This document shows, piece by piece, positions 16,498-25,094 of a stretch of 64,000 nt of DNA (position 1 is its first letter; the number at the start of each line of letters is the position of its first letter). Source of the DNA: Lentilactobacillus sp. SPB1-3 (GTDB taxonomy: Bacteria > Bacillota > Bacilli > Lactobacillales > Lactobacillaceae); assembly GCF_026913205.2 (NCBI RefSeq), contig NZ_CP168151.1, positions 1,860,001-1,924,000 of the forward strand, written 5' to 3'. The notes beneath the pieces are model-generated. The model worked only from the letters and a program-made list of their open reading frames with translations. It did no database searches and was not told the DNA's origin. A program made the translations under genes and the position numbers.

Positions 16498-17781
16498 TCA
16501 GGATAAAATCTTTCCATTTTCATCTCGTTCACCAGCCTGAACAGGATCCTCTTTCTTCAAGAAGAATAATGCGAACACTGTAATGATTAACACAAAAATT
16601 CCCATGTAAATATATGTGTGTTGATAGCCAATGCTATCATATAAATTACCAGCTAATGTTGAAAAAATAAAAACAGAAATCTGTTTAGCAAAATTAGAAG
16701 CCAATGCATAAATGGTAGCATATAACCTGATATCAAATGCACCTGCTATATACTTCATAATTGAAGTTAACAATAATGGCATTTCTAAGCCTGCTAACAA
16801 ACGGAATCCAACTACCCAGATCCAATTTGGAGATAAAGCTGAACCAATTATTCGTAAAGCCGTAACAAGCCCATAGATAACTAAACCGTTTCTGGAACCA
16901 ATTTTATTTATAATCCAAGGCATTGGGAACATTAATAAAAATTCAATGGCAGTTTGGCCAGATGTCATGTAACTGTATACAAGCGTACTTTGAGCCGCCG
17001 TATGGAAAAATGTTTTAAAGAAGATAATAAACTGCTGATCAAAAACATCATATAATGCAGATGCACCCATGTAAAAGATTGCTAACACCCATAAATTTTT
17101 AATTTTGAACACTGATAAGACCGTTTTCCAGTCCAATGAATCAGAAGTATCACCTGCAACATCAGCATTGTCCATGTTGATTTTATCAGAAAATAATAAC
17201 AAGCAAACCAAAATAATTGCGGCAATAGTACAAGCCCAGAATATCGAGTTAGGGCTCCAAATAAATAAACGTCCTGCGACTAACGAAGCAACAACGCCGG
17301 CAACTGAACCACCAACCCGAGAATGTGCATATTCGAAGTGGTTAGCTAAGCTAGCCCTTTGAACATATTGCTCAATAACTGATACTCCACCATTTAAAAT
17401 AAAACTAAGAAATGCACCTGTTACAACAGCAACCAAAACTGAATTAACATGCATCAATGGTAAGAATGCCCATTGGAAATAAGGGCCCACAAACATTCCT
17501 GCAACTGCAATAGTTAAAATTAAGTTCTTTTTAAATAAAAGTTTATCAGATATAACGCCGAAGAATGGTTGATAGATTAAAGATATTCCAGCCATCATTG
17601 AGAATACCATACCAGACTGTACACCATTAAGATGTCCGACTTGCTCCATCCACAATGTTAAGTATCCATAAACTACTGCCCAAATGAAAAAATAACTAAA
17701 ATGAGTAAATGGGAAACCCCAGAAGTTCTTTTTTTCATTTGTAACTGGCATTTTGTTACTACTAAGATCTTTTGTATCCAT
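16498..17781 (-). CDS. Oligosaccharide:H+ symporter, MFS (LacY/OHS family)
   Basis: Twelve-helix major facilitator, 427 residues, of the oligosaccharide:H+ symporter type. LacY-like features: FWGFPFTHFSYFFIWAVVYG in helix 1 and GVISDKLLFKKN between helices 2 and 3. A loop with GDTSDSLDW separates the two halves near residue 210. It follows the GH43 gene by 20 bases in one operon, so its substrate is probably an arabino-oligosaccharide (arabinobiose or arabinotriose) cut inside the cell. The start follows AAGGAGGAG. The specificity is inferred from context only. Confidence 0.8.
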   Translation of the reverse strand: MDTKDLSSNKMPVTNEKKNFWGFPFTHFSYFFIWAVVYGYLTLWMEQVGHLNGVQSGMVFSMMAGISLIYQPFFGVISDKLLFKKNLILTIAVAGMFVGPYFQWAFLPLMHVNSVLVAVVTGAFLSFILNGGVSVIEQYVQRASLANHFEYAHSRVGGSVAGVVASLVAGRLFIWSPNSIFWACTIAAIILVCLLLFSDKINMDNADVAGDTSDSLDWKTVLSVFKIKNLWVLAIFYMGASALYDVFDQQFIIFFKTFFHTAAQSTLVYSYMTSGQTAIEFLLMFPMPWIINKIGSRNGLVIYGLVTALRIIGSALSPNWIWVVGFRLLAGLEMPLLLTSIMKYIAGAFDIRLYATIYALASNFAKQISVFIFSTLAGNLYDSIGYQHTYIYMGIFVLIITVFALFFLKKEDPVQAGERDENGKILS

Positions 17782-17801
17782 GTTCAGTCTCCTCCTTCAC
17801 A

Positions 17802-18767
17802 TTATTCGTAGTTGTAAGGCAGTGGTTTGCCAAAGTTTGGTGTTCCATCATCATTCCATGAAAATGATTGGACTTTAGTGTGTCTATTAGGATCGTATAA
17901 AGGATCTCCCTTAATATCTGTATAATCACGACAATGGTAGACTAATATGTCAGTCTCATCATCTTCTGCCTTAGTGAACGAATTATGTCCTGGTCCAAAT
18001 TGATGCTCTTTTAAGTCACTCTGAAATACTGGCTTATCCTTCTTTATCCAATTACTTGCATCTAACAAGTCGGCATTATCTGGAATGCTGAGCATTCCCA
18101 TACAGTAATTTTCATCCGTTGCGCTTGCTGAATATGTTAAAAAGTATTTATCATTCCGATGAATGATTGCGGGTCCTTCGTTAACAGCAAAGATTTTTGT
18201 TTCCCAATCATATTCAGGTTTGGAAATCATGATTGGATCAGTTTTTAGAGTCCAAGGATTTTCCATTTCAGAAATATATAAATTAGTATTTCCAAAAATT
18301 TTTGGATCTTTCTGAGCCCAAACATAGTACAGTTTGCCGTCACGTTGAAAACAAGTTGCATCTAAAGCAAACGTGTCCATAGGTGTCTTAATTTGTCCTC
18401 TTTCAACCCAATCATCTTCGCTCCTCATCGGGTCAGCATTATCACATTCAATACAAAACATTCTATGCTGGAACATACCATTATCATCAAAATCCTGAGT
18501 TTCAGCAGCTGCGAAATAAATAAACCATTTCCCATCAATATAATGAATTTCAGGAGCCCATATCAATTGGCTCATCGCACCACTATCGTGTTTACGCCAA
18601 ATTGTTCTGGGAGCAGCGTGTGCCAATCCTTCAAGTGTTTTTGCTCTTCGAATTTCAATCAAGTTGTAAGCAGGAACCGAAGCAGTGAAATAATAAAATC
18701 CATCCGTATGCTTATAGATGTATGGATCCGCTCTTTGCACTATTAATGGACTTGAATATATAGTCAT
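17802..18767 (-). CDS. Intracellular GH43 glycosidase, probable exo-alpha-L-arabinofuranosidase
   Basis: Five-bladed beta-propeller glycosidase of family GH43, 321 residues, no signal peptide. It likely removes L-arabinose from arabino-oligosaccharides. Catalytic residues: general base Asp in QRADPYIY (residue 14), pKa-modulating Asp in FALDATCF (about 135), acid Glu in VNEGPAII (about 203). WAPEIHYIDGKWFIYFAA (about 70-87) is a family block, and HQFGPGHNSF near 256 is the active-site His region. The general plan resembles GH43 subfamily 26 exo-arabinanases, but beta-xylosidase activity cannot be excluded. First gene of the operon with the symporter; the promoter has a cre-like and a palindromic operator. 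Confidence 0.85.
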   Translation of the reverse strand: MTIYSSPLIVQRADPYIYKHTDGFYYFTASVPAYNLIEIRRAKTLEGLAHAAPRTIWRKHDSGAMSQLIWAPEIHYIDGKWFIYFAAAETQDFDDNGMFQHRMFCIECDNADPMRSEDDWVERGQIKTPMDTFALDATCFQRDGKLYYVWAQKDPKIFGNTNLYISEMENPWTLKTDPIMISKPEYDWETKIFAVNEGPAIIHRNDKYFLTYSASATDENYCMGMLSIPDNADLLDASNWIKKDKPVFQSDLKEHQFGPGHNSFTKAEDDETDILVYHCRDYTDIKGDPLYDPNRHTKVQSFSWNDDGTPNFGKPLPYNYE

Positions 18768-18798
18768 TTAAACATCCCCTAGTTATTTTCTATTGAAT

Positions 18799-18842
18799 CT
18801 TGTGCACAAGCATATAGTATTATTCAATGTAACCGATTACAA
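18799..18842 (-). promoter_or_regulatory. GH43 operon promoter with two operator candidates
   Basis: Minus-strand TTGTAA (18837-18842), 17 bases, then TACTAT (18814-18819). TGTAACCGATTACA (18828-18841), cre-like and nearly symmetric, overlaps the -35. CTTGTGCACAAG (18799-18810), a perfect 12-base palindrome, sits just after the -10 and is the best candidate site for the divergently encoded ArsR-type regulator. Confidence 0.65.
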
Positions 18843-19021
18843 TATTTTTAGTGATGTTTTTTACAAAAAGAGCTTATGATAAACATTTATATTGTTTAAT
18901 CGCGGCTAAGTAACCGCATACATTTAAAATGATTAACATTTTTATTATCAAAACAATGATGTATACTAATTATGATTCCGTTCCTAAAACATATACATTT
19001 ACTTATAGAAAGGAAATTGAA

Positions 19022-19912
19022 ATGGATTTAGATATCACCAACAGTTCTTTGAATACTTATAAAGCGTTAGCGAGTGATGTTCGGATAAAAATCATTCAAG
19101 AACTTTCTCACAAAAGAATGAGTGTGCAGGAGTTATCTGAAAAATTAAATCTCAGTAGCACGATTACCCTCATGCATTTAAATAAACTTGCTGAAGGAGA
19201 AATAATTGGATTCGAACGTCACGGGCACAGTAAAGTATCATATTTAAAAGTGGATAACATTAACATTCATTTCCCCACGCCTATATATCCGGCTTTTGCG
19301 GTCTATGAAACTCAAGTTCCCGTGGGACAATATACTAACTATTCTGTCGTACCTTCATGCGGACTGGCGGGTAAAAGCGACTATATTGGAAAAGTGGATA
19401 ATCCATCATATTTTATGAGCCCTGAAAGAATTGGTGCCGGAATGATTTGGTGGAACGATGGATTTGTTGAATATCAATTTCCTAATTATTTAGAAGAAAA
19501 CGATCATCTTGAAATGATTGACCTATCAGCGGAACTAGGGTCGGAATTTCCTTTTTCAAATAATGTTTGGCCTTCAGATATAACTGTTTATATTAATAAT
19601 GTTGAGATAGGTACTTGGACAAGTCCCGGGGATTTTTCCGATATTCGTGGAAAGTTCACCCCTGACTGGGTTCCAGACAATGTTAATCAGTACGGAATAC
19701 TGAAGACGTTTAGAGTTACTGACCATGGTAGTTACTTAGACGGGCAGCCCTTCACTGAAGTATCAATTAAAGATATTGATTGGAGTACCCCTACTTTCAC
19801 AGTACGGTTCCAAATAAAAGAAGATGCTAATCATCATGGTGGATGTACTATTTTTGGGCAGGGCTTTGGTAACTATGATCAAGATATTAAAATGAAATTA
19901 TTTCATAGCTAA
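19022..19912 (+). CDS. ArsR-type regulator with large C-terminal domain
   Basis: Transcription regulator, 296 residues, three times the length of a usual ArsR protein. The winged helix-turn-helix (about 8-80) has LASDVRIKIIQELSHKRMS and the recognition helix LSSTITLMHLNKL. Residues 85-296 form a beta-rich, aromatic domain with IGAGMIWWNDGFVEYQFP and a C-terminal GGCTIFGQGFGNYDQ. It has no metal-binding Cys/His pattern like that of SmtB. The ATG at 19022 follows AGAAAGGAAATTGAA; the upstream 31 codons of open frame lack a site. It is divergent from the GH43/symporter operon, so it most likely senses an arabino-oligosaccharide. The sensor role is inference. Confidence 0.75.
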   Translation: MDLDITNSSLNTYKALASDVRIKIIQELSHKRMSVQELSEKLNLSSTITLMHLNKLAEGEIIGFERHGHSKVSYLKVDNINIHFPTPIYPAFAVYETQVPVGQYTNYSVVPSCGLAGKSDYIGKVDNPSYFMSPERIGAGMIWWNDGFVEYQFPNYLEENDHLEMIDLSAELGSEFPFSNNVWPSDITVYINNVEIGTWTSPGDFSDIRGKFTPDWVPDNVNQYGILKTFRVTDHGSYLDGQPFTEVSIKDIDWSTPTFTVRFQIKEDANHHGGCTIFGQGFGNYDQDIKMKLFHS

Positions 19913-19934
19913 TTTTAGAAAGAAGGTCTATGTA

Positions 19935-20522
19935 TTGAATAACAAATTAAAAATGAGGGAATTCATCCTCACTTACTTAAGTACTCAAGCAAATAAAATC
20001 AACCTTCAAATTGTAAAGAATCTAATTAATTACGGCAAAAATAATAATTTTACTGCGACCAGTATTCTTAATGAATTATTTGAGATGGATAGCAAACATT
20101 CTGGTTGGCTAAACGCCACGATTGAAATAGATTATGTAGATGGTGTTATCTTATTTAGCAACCACGCTACTGAATGGCTGTCACCAAGCGGGTATTCGTA
20201 TCTGCATGAGATCCAGTCATATAAAGAACAAAATGATTTTAATTCTAGCAAAGAGCACCTAACAAATAAATTTGAAAAAGAATTGAACAGTCTTTTAAAG
20301 ACTAAGGTTAAACTAAAAAATGAACATGATAAAGTAACCCTTCAGGAACTTATCATAGAGCTTCGCCATAATTTAAATCAAAACGATCACGATCAATTAA
20401 AAATTAATTCACTAAAGAAATTCAAACCCTTTGTTTCTGATAATTGGGATACTTTATCTGAACCAATGAAACCAATACTCGTCGAACTAGCCAATCGTTT
20501 TTTATTTAACATATACAAATAA
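19935..20522 (+). CDS. Hypothetical protein
   Basis: Not recognised. 195 residues, starting at TTG (19935) with GAAGG nine bases upstream; an ATG five bases earlier stops after two codons. The sequence is helical and charged. Its first 110 residues contain WLNATIEIDYVDGVILF and HATEWLSPSGYSYLHEI; a Lys/Glu-rich helical stretch (about 110-165) follows. No signal peptide or membrane segment is seen. It lies 22 bases after the ArsR-type regulator gene and is probably cotranscribed. The block near residues 60-95 is somewhat like small winged-helix proteins with a beta wing, but this is weak. Confidence 0.6.
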   Translation: MNNKLKMREFILTYLSTQANKINLQIVKNLINYGKNNNFTATSILNELFEMDSKHSGWLNATIEIDYVDGVILFSNHATEWLSPSGYSYLHEIQSYKEQNDFNSSKEHLTNKFEKELNSLLKTKVKLKNEHDKVTLQELIIELRHNLNQNDHDQLKINSLKKFKPFVSDNWDTLSEPMKPILVELANRFLFNIYK

Positions 20523-20690
20523 AATGATAGTTGCGGATTAAAGTCAAAAAAGATACAAAAATAGCCTCCTTTTTCTCAGTATTCAATCGAAAAAGAAGAC
20601 CATTAAACGTCAGTTTATTTTATTATTCAGTTACGTCAGATGAGAATTAATTTTTATTACACGTTTTCACTGTAATAACATGTAATAATA
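20523..20690. other. Intergenic region with inverted repeats
   Basis: TTATTACA and TGTAATAA flank a nine-base loop at about 20654-20678, and CTTTTT/AAAAAG flank a loop near 20570-20602. Neither has a clear T-run after the Ohr/OsmC gene, so the terminator of that gene is uncertain. Confidence 0.35.
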
Positions 20691-21116
20691 CTAGAAACTA
20701 AACTGATCAACTACCTCAAAACTAACTTCTTCGTTACCTTTAAGCAATTTGGCAACTGGGCATTGATCTAATGCCTCAGCGACCATCTGTTTACCCTTTT
20801 CATTATCAATCTCATGAAACATAATTTGGCATCTAACTACAAACTTGTAACCCTTAGTATCCTTAACGATATCAACTCCAGTATGAATAACACTGTCGTG
20901 TTTTAATTGATGTTGTTCTTCGACAATACCAATTGTCGCGTTAAAACAGGTACTAAGAGCAAAACCAATGAATTGTTCTGGGTTAGTTCCGGGACTTTGA
21001 ACCAGCGAACTGCTAACCCCTAAGGACAGGCCTTCGTTACCACGTACATAGCTTTGACCAGTTAGTCCACGTTCATTAACAACCTCAGTATGATAAAGTG
21101 ATCCTTCAACAGCCAT
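20691..21116 (-). CDS. Ohr/OsmC family peroxiredoxin
   Basis: Thiol peroxidase of the Ohr/OsmC fold, 141 residues, reducing organic hydroperoxides; cytoplasmic. The two redox Cys are in FALSTCFNAT (about residue 57) and DQCPVAKLL (about 121), and NPEQFIG just before the first is the family turn. The Ohr-type pattern suggests organic hydroperoxide resistance rather than osmotic induction. Single gene, start after AAGGAGGAATTATT. No OhrR regulator gene is adjacent. Confidence 0.85.
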   Translation of the reverse strand: MAVEGSLYHTEVVNERGLTGQSYVRGNEGLSLGVSSSLVQSPGTNPEQFIGFALSTCFNATIGIVEEQHQLKHDSVIHTGVDIVKDTKGYKFVVRCQIMFHEIDNEKGKQMVAEALDQCPVAKLLKGNEEVSFEVVDQFSF

Positions 21117-21209
21117 AATAATTCCTCCTTAATTAGCAACATAGTTCAACCTAATCATATGTTATCCAAATGTTAGATGCCATTATTTTGACTAATTAAT
21201 TAACCAACT

Positions 21210-22601
21210 TTATTGAGAGTTTAATCGACTATGTTTTAATCCGTAACTAAAGTAGAGAATCAATCCAAGCGCAAACCAGATAACTGACGCAATCCATGTT
21301 TCCACTTGTAATTGTGTCAACATCAATAGGCATAGTAACGCTGATATGATAGGTAGCCAAGGATAAAATGGTACTTGGAATCCTTTAGAGTTATTGATTT
21401 CTTTGTTCCTTCTCAAAGGAATTATTCCGATTGAAACAAACAAGAATGCAATTAAAGTACCAATATTAACCAAATTAGTAAGTTGCTCCAAGGGAACAAA
21501 CCCTCCCATGAACGCAATAATGACGGTGATAACCAGCATACTATTTCTAGGTGTCCCCTTTTCATCGATTTTACCCAAAAACTTCGGCAACAAACCATCT
21601 CGACCAATCGAATAAATCAATCGCGACGAACTGTAAATCATCGTGACCATCATAGTAAACATTCCAGCAAGAGCACCTAAAGAAATAATTCCTGCGGTCC
21701 AATTCTGGTGGACCAGATTCATGGCAAAAGCGACAGGATCTGGCACATTAAGTTTGGAATATGACACCATTCCAGTTAAGACGATGGCTACTCCAACATA
21801 TAACACCGTCGCAATAACTAACGTGCCAATAATTCCAATTGGCATATTCTTTCGTGGATTCTTAACTTCAGCGGCTGAACTTGAAACCACATCAAATCCT
21901 AGATAGGCAAAGAAGACTGCAGCAGCTCCGTGAAGAACTCCACTGCCACCAAATGGAAAGAATGGTTGCCAGTTTGAAGGTTTAACAAAAAATGCCCCAA
22001 CGACAACAAATAAAATAATAATTGCAATTTTAACGATAACAATAAAATTATTGATTCTTACTGATGAACGTACTCCGTGATTCAGCATCAAAGAGATAGC
22101 AATAACCACCAAAACAGCGATCCAATTACCATAACTCTTGTTAGCAGGATCAAACGGACCAACAATCGATGCTGGAATATTAACATTAAAGCCGCCTAAA
22201 AACGACTTCAGGTACGCTCCCCAAGCACTAGCAACAGCGGCTACCGCCAACACATACTCTAAAATCAGTGCCCAACCGAGAACCCAGCCAATAACTTCAC
22301 CAAAGACTAAATTCCCGTATGAATAAGCGCTACCCGCTACAGGTAAAGCAGACGCAAATTCTGCGTAACACATTGCCGCAGTGGAACAAACTACAGCTGC
22401 AAGAATGAACGACAACATCGTCGCTGGACCAGCCTTAGTTGCTGCTACTGTTCCTGGCAAAATAAAAATACCCGTTCCAATAACTGCACCAATTCCCAAT
22501 GAGATTAAGTCAAAGGCTGTCATGGTCTTACTAAATTTTTTGTCGGTCTCCAAATACCGGTCGATTTTTTCTTTCCGAAAAATTCGCGAACCAAGTGACA
22601 T
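21210..22601 (-). CDS. APC family amino-acid permease (CAT-like, YfnA type)
   Basis: Twelve-helix amino-acid transporter of the APC superfamily, 463 residues, probably an H+ symporter for neutral or branched amino acids. LISLGIGAVIGTGIFILPG in helix 1 is the unwound substrate-binding segment; CYAEFASALPVAGSAYSYG in helix 3 is the CAT/YfnA signature; FFAYLGFDVVSSSAAEVKNP lies in helix 6. The N-terminal YLETDKKFSKTMTAFDL is typical of YfnA-like permeases. Start after CGGAGGAACTACCA. A promoter TTGACT-N18-TAAAAT lies at 22652-22681 on the minus strand, after the terminator of the upstream RNA gene. Confidence 0.85.
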   Translation of the reverse strand: MSLGSRIFRKEKIDRYLETDKKFSKTMTAFDLISLGIGAVIGTGIFILPGTVAATKAGPATMLSFILAAVVCSTAAMCYAEFASALPVAGSAYSYGNLVFGEVIGWVLGWALILEYVLAVAAVASAWGAYLKSFLGGFNVNIPASIVGPFDPANKSYGNWIAVLVVIAISLMLNHGVRSSVRINNFIVIVKIAIIILFVVVGAFFVKPSNWQPFFPFGGSGVLHGAAAVFFAYLGFDVVSSSAAEVKNPRKNMPIGIIGTLVIATVLYVGVAIVLTGMVSYSKLNVPDPVAFAMNLVHQNWTAGIISLGALAGMFTMMVTMIYSSSRLIYSIGRDGLLPKFLGKIDEKGTPRNSMLVITVIIAFMGGFVPLEQLTNLVNIGTLIAFLFVSIGIIPLRRNKEINNSKGFQVPFYPWLPIISALLCLLMLTQLQVETWIASVIWFALGLILYFSYGLKHSRLNSQ

Positions 22602-22651
22602 TGGTAGTTCCTCCGTTTTTCATTAAATTATAATGAGATTAATATTGTTTC

Positions 22652-22681
22652 ATTTTAACTTTCGGAACTAGTAAAAGTCAA
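22652..22681 (-). promoter_or_regulatory. Amino-acid permease promoter
   Basis: Minus-strand TTGACT (22676-22681) and TAAAAT (22652-22657), 18 bases apart. It lies between the terminator of the RNA gene and the permease start, implying independent transcription. Confidence 0.55.
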
Positions 22682-22705
22682 TTTAAGGCCAATACGAATA
22701 GAAAA

Positions 22706-22890
22706 TAAAAAAGCCAACCATTAAAATGGTTGGCTTTTTACGGCGCTTATTACTAAGCGAGTTCCTTGGATTCCACAATCCTCTAGAACCAAACACCTGC
22801 AGATCCGTGCAGAAATGTGTCCCGCTCAAAATATCACTAAAATCGCTTGCGCGAACAGCCGAAGCTGCGTGATCTCTCGACTCATCGCAT
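22706..22890 (-). ncRNA. Candidate independent small RNA of about 185 nt
   Basis: A stretch richer in G+C than its surroundings, without an ORF. It is framed by a strong minus-strand promoter (TTGCAC at 22921-22926, 17 bases, TATAGT at 22898-22903) and a textbook terminator. Predicted stems from the minus-strand sequence: ATCAC...GTGAT enclosing a CAGC-UUCG-GCUG hairpin; CTGCA-CGGATC-TGCAG; GGATT-GTGG-AATCC inside GTTC...GAAC; and CGCTTA-GTAA-TAAGCG. The UUCG tetraloop and nested stems indicate a selected RNA fold. It matches no riboswitch core that I recognise, nor the T-box. An alternative is a long attenuated leader of the permease gene. Confidence 0.6.
22707..22739 (-). terminator. Terminator of the small RNA
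   Basis: AAAAAGCCAACCATT pairs perfectly with AATGGTTGGCTTTTT; on the minus strand TTTTTTATTTTC follows. Confidence 0.9.
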
Positions 22891-22897
22891 GTAACAA

Positions 22898-22926
22898 ACT
22901 ATACAGCAAAATTATGAAAAGTGCAA
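22898..22926 (-). promoter_or_regulatory. Promoter of the small RNA
   Basis: TTGCAC and TATAGT with an exact 17-base spacer on the minus strand. The -35 abuts the stop codon of the gene ending at 22927. The predicted start is near 22890. Confidence 0.7.
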
Positions 22927-23406
22927 TTACTTTTTTTCATTTTTTGCTTGAGATTTATTTTCAGTGATTTGTTCGGCTTTTTCAGAAATCCATTTAGTTA
23001 TGAATTCTAAATAATTATCCGGATCGTTAATTAAATCATCAGCTGATGCAACCTTATCAATTCTTAGGCCTGACCGATTAACATTTTCAGATGTCACTAC
23101 CAAATAAACATTAATTGGCAAACTATCTTGATCTGAAATCATCTTATCGATTCGGTCAATTTCATCGAGAGGTAAATTAATTAAATTACTTTCCAATCTA
23201 AACATTGAATCATCATCAGTTAAATTAATAGCGGAAATCACGGCTTGCTTACCAGATTGTAAGCCACTAATGATTTTATCAACCATTGACTTAACTTGGC
23301 TATCACTGATGCTCAATAGCTCAGCCAGCTTCATTTTCAACTGATCACTAGAATCAGTGTTGCCTGACTTAACTTCCTCAATAAACGTTGATACCTCAGC
23401 GTCCAT
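22927..23406 (-). CDS. Hypothetical cytoplasmic protein
   Basis: Not recognised. 159 residues, acidic, mostly helical, no signal peptide. A helical N half (EVSTFIEEVKSG..., about 1-65) is followed by a mixed segment with LPINVYLVVTSENVNRSG (about 95-112) and a charged C-terminal tail (ITENKSQAKNEKK). The start follows GGGTGAT, seven bases after the stop of the membrane-protein gene upstream, so the two are cotranscribed and may form a two-component unit. Confidence 0.6.
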   Translation of the reverse strand: MDAEVSTFIEEVKSGNTDSSDQLKMKLAELLSISDSQVKSMVDKIISGLQSGKQAVISAINLTDDDSMFRLESNLINLPLDEIDRIDKMISDQDSLPINVYLVVTSENVNRSGLRIDKVASADDLINDPDNYLEFITKWISEKAEQITENKSQAKNEKK

Positions 23407-23413
23407 TTTTTAA

Positions 23414-23851
23414 TCACCCAATTTCTTTATTGTGCTTATCTGCTCGGCGTTTTAACATATCCGTTTGCAGTACCGCTCGCATTCTAAATGCTAACATGTA
23501 CCAATATACATTAACAACAATTCCAAAAATAACAAGGGCTAATACTAACAACCGCAACAAAATATTTCCATCGCTGCCTTGGACTAAAGTAATCCCCATG
23601 CCGACAAACCCCACAGAGTAAATTGCGATGACTACTGATAAAAGATAGTAACTAATTTTAACTTTTAAGACGGCTAAGATTAGTGTTGCAGCATAAAATG
23701 CAATCGCAATATAGGTCACTTGCCACATCTCAGACATAATCACAGGTCGATCTAATTTCATCCATTTCAAAGTCATTAGCGCATTAGATGCAAGAAAAAC
23801 AACTAATGAAACGATAGCCCAGTAAATAACCCGTTTTTCTTCTTTTTTCAT
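23414..23851 (-). CDS. Small four-helix membrane protein
   Basis: Not assigned to a family. 145 residues with four predicted membrane helices: about 10-28, 45-65, 67-88 and 97-120. The charged tail (RADKHNKEIG) would be cytoplasmic. The ATG at 23851 is chosen because GGAGG lies five bases upstream; the longer TTG reading starts inside that site. Operon with the hypothetical gene downstream. Confidence 0.65.
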   Translation of the reverse strand: MKKEEKRVIYWAIVSLVVFLASNALMTLKWMKLDRPVIMSEMWQVTYIAIAFYAATLILAVLKVKISYYLLSVVIAIYSVGFVGMGITLVQGSDGNILLRLLVLALVIFGIVVNVYWYMLAFRMRAVLQTDMLKRRADKHNKEIG

Positions 23852-23865
23852 TGAATCCTCCAAAT

Positions 23866-23899
23866 AAAAAAGATAAATTCATCCTGAATTTATCTTTTT
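23866..23899 (-). terminator. Terminator after lplA
   Basis: AAAAAGATAAATTCA-TCC-TGAATTTATCTTTTT; T-rich tail on the minus strand (TTTTTTATTTGG). Confidence 0.8.
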
Positions 23900-23932
23900 A
23901 AGTCTAACTCAAGTCTACCGTAATTATTCTTA

Positions 23933-24943
23933 TTAGAAAAGCAGATCTAACAACTCATCCTTGGAGATTCCGTTAAAGTATTGGTTAACATCCACGTCAT
24001 TAAGGACTTGTTCTACTTCAGCTCGTTCAAATTTAGTTCCAACTAGTTTATCAGCTAAATCTGCTGCATCCTTAGGGCCAAAGAAGTCACCATAGAACTT
24101 AGCAACCGTAATCTTACCATCATCAACGACAAATCTAGCATCGATAGTTCCACTAGTGAAATGTTGTCGTTTCTTAACTGTGAACTCTGGTGAATTACCA
24201 TAAACCCAATCCCAGTTATCAAAGATTTCGGCATTGATCTTATCAATTCCCTTTTCATCTTCAGGAGTTAACTTGTATTCTTTGTCCTTAATTTCATCTG
24301 TGTTATTAACATGGAATAATTCTCTTAATAATTCATCTCTAAATTGTGGTGTGGTCATATCTTGATACTCTGATGACAGGTATGGTCTCAGATTAGTAAC
24401 TCGAGAACTAACTGATTTAATTCCCTTTGACTTGATCTTGTCCTCTGGAACTGTCAGAGCATTTGGTAAGACACTCAGATCAACATCTAACATCAATGTT
24501 CCGTGAGAGAATGTCTTACCATTTTTAGTGTACATAGCGTTACCTGAGAACTTTTTACCATCTACTAAAATATCATTTCTTCCAGAAACTTCGGCAGTAG
24601 TTGCGCCCATCCGATGTAATGCATCTACGACAGGTTGAACGAATGATTTGAAATCACCAAACTCTTCGCTGTCACTATCGACCACGAAACTAAAGCATAG
24701 GTTACCAAGATCTTGATATACTGCTCCCCCACCGGAAGTTCTTCTAGTAACGACGATACCGTGTTCATCAACATATTGCTTATTGATTTCTTCTAAAGTA
24801 TTTTGGTTACGGCCAACGATGATGCATGGGCCTTCAATGTAGAACAAAAGTAGCGGTTCATCAAATTTTTTTTCGTTCATCAAATATGTCTCAGTTGCTA
24901 AATTAAGACGAATATCGTTTGATTTCATAATGTGATAGTACAT
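23933..24943 (-). CDS. lplA: Lipoate-protein ligase A
   Basis: Attaches lipoate to the lipoyl domains of E2 or GcvH-type proteins through lipoyl-AMP; cytoplasmic. 336 residues, the two-domain LplA size. An N-terminal catalytic domain (about 1-245) has VGRNQNTLEEIN, the lipoate-binding RRTSGGGAVYQDLGN (about 75-89) and the Lys of DGKKFSGNAMY (about 125). A C-terminal accessory domain (about 250-336) contains FTSGTIDARFVVDDGKI. Single gene, divergent from the uspA-like gene. Its targets are not in this window. Confidence 0.9.
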   Translation of the reverse strand: MYYHIMKSNDIRLNLATETYLMNEKKFDEPLLLFYIEGPCIIVGRNQNTLEEINKQYVDEHGIVVTRRTSGGGAVYQDLGNLCFSFVVDSDSEEFGDFKSFVQPVVDALHRMGATTAEVSGRNDILVDGKKFSGNAMYTKNGKTFSHGTLMLDVDLSVLPNALTVPEDKIKSKGIKSVSSRVTNLRPYLSSEYQDMTTPQFRDELLRELFHVNNTDEIKDKEYKLTPEDEKGIDKINAEIFDNWDWVYGNSPEFTVKKRQHFTSGTIDARFVVDDGKITVAKFYGDFFGPKDAADLADKLVGTKFERAEVEQVLNDVDVNQYFNGISKDELLDLLF

Positions 24944-25094
24944 GAGAAAGCCCCATTCCTAGTCTATTTTCAATTAATCATAACACCTAAAGAAAGCGAT
25001 TTCAAATTAGCTTAAAATCAATGAAATGGGTTACATTTACCACGGACAATGTTATAGTTTAGATAACAACATAATTCATTTAGGGGTGATTAGC

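Noticed and set aside
22706-22890. 6S RNA
   Set aside because: Size fits, but 5' and 3' ends do not form a closing stem: the 3' end is a separate terminator hairpin.
22602-22926. T-box leader of the amino-acid permease
   Set aside because: No GGUGGNACCRCG antiterminator core and no clear specifier loop are found, and a separate promoter lies after the terminator.
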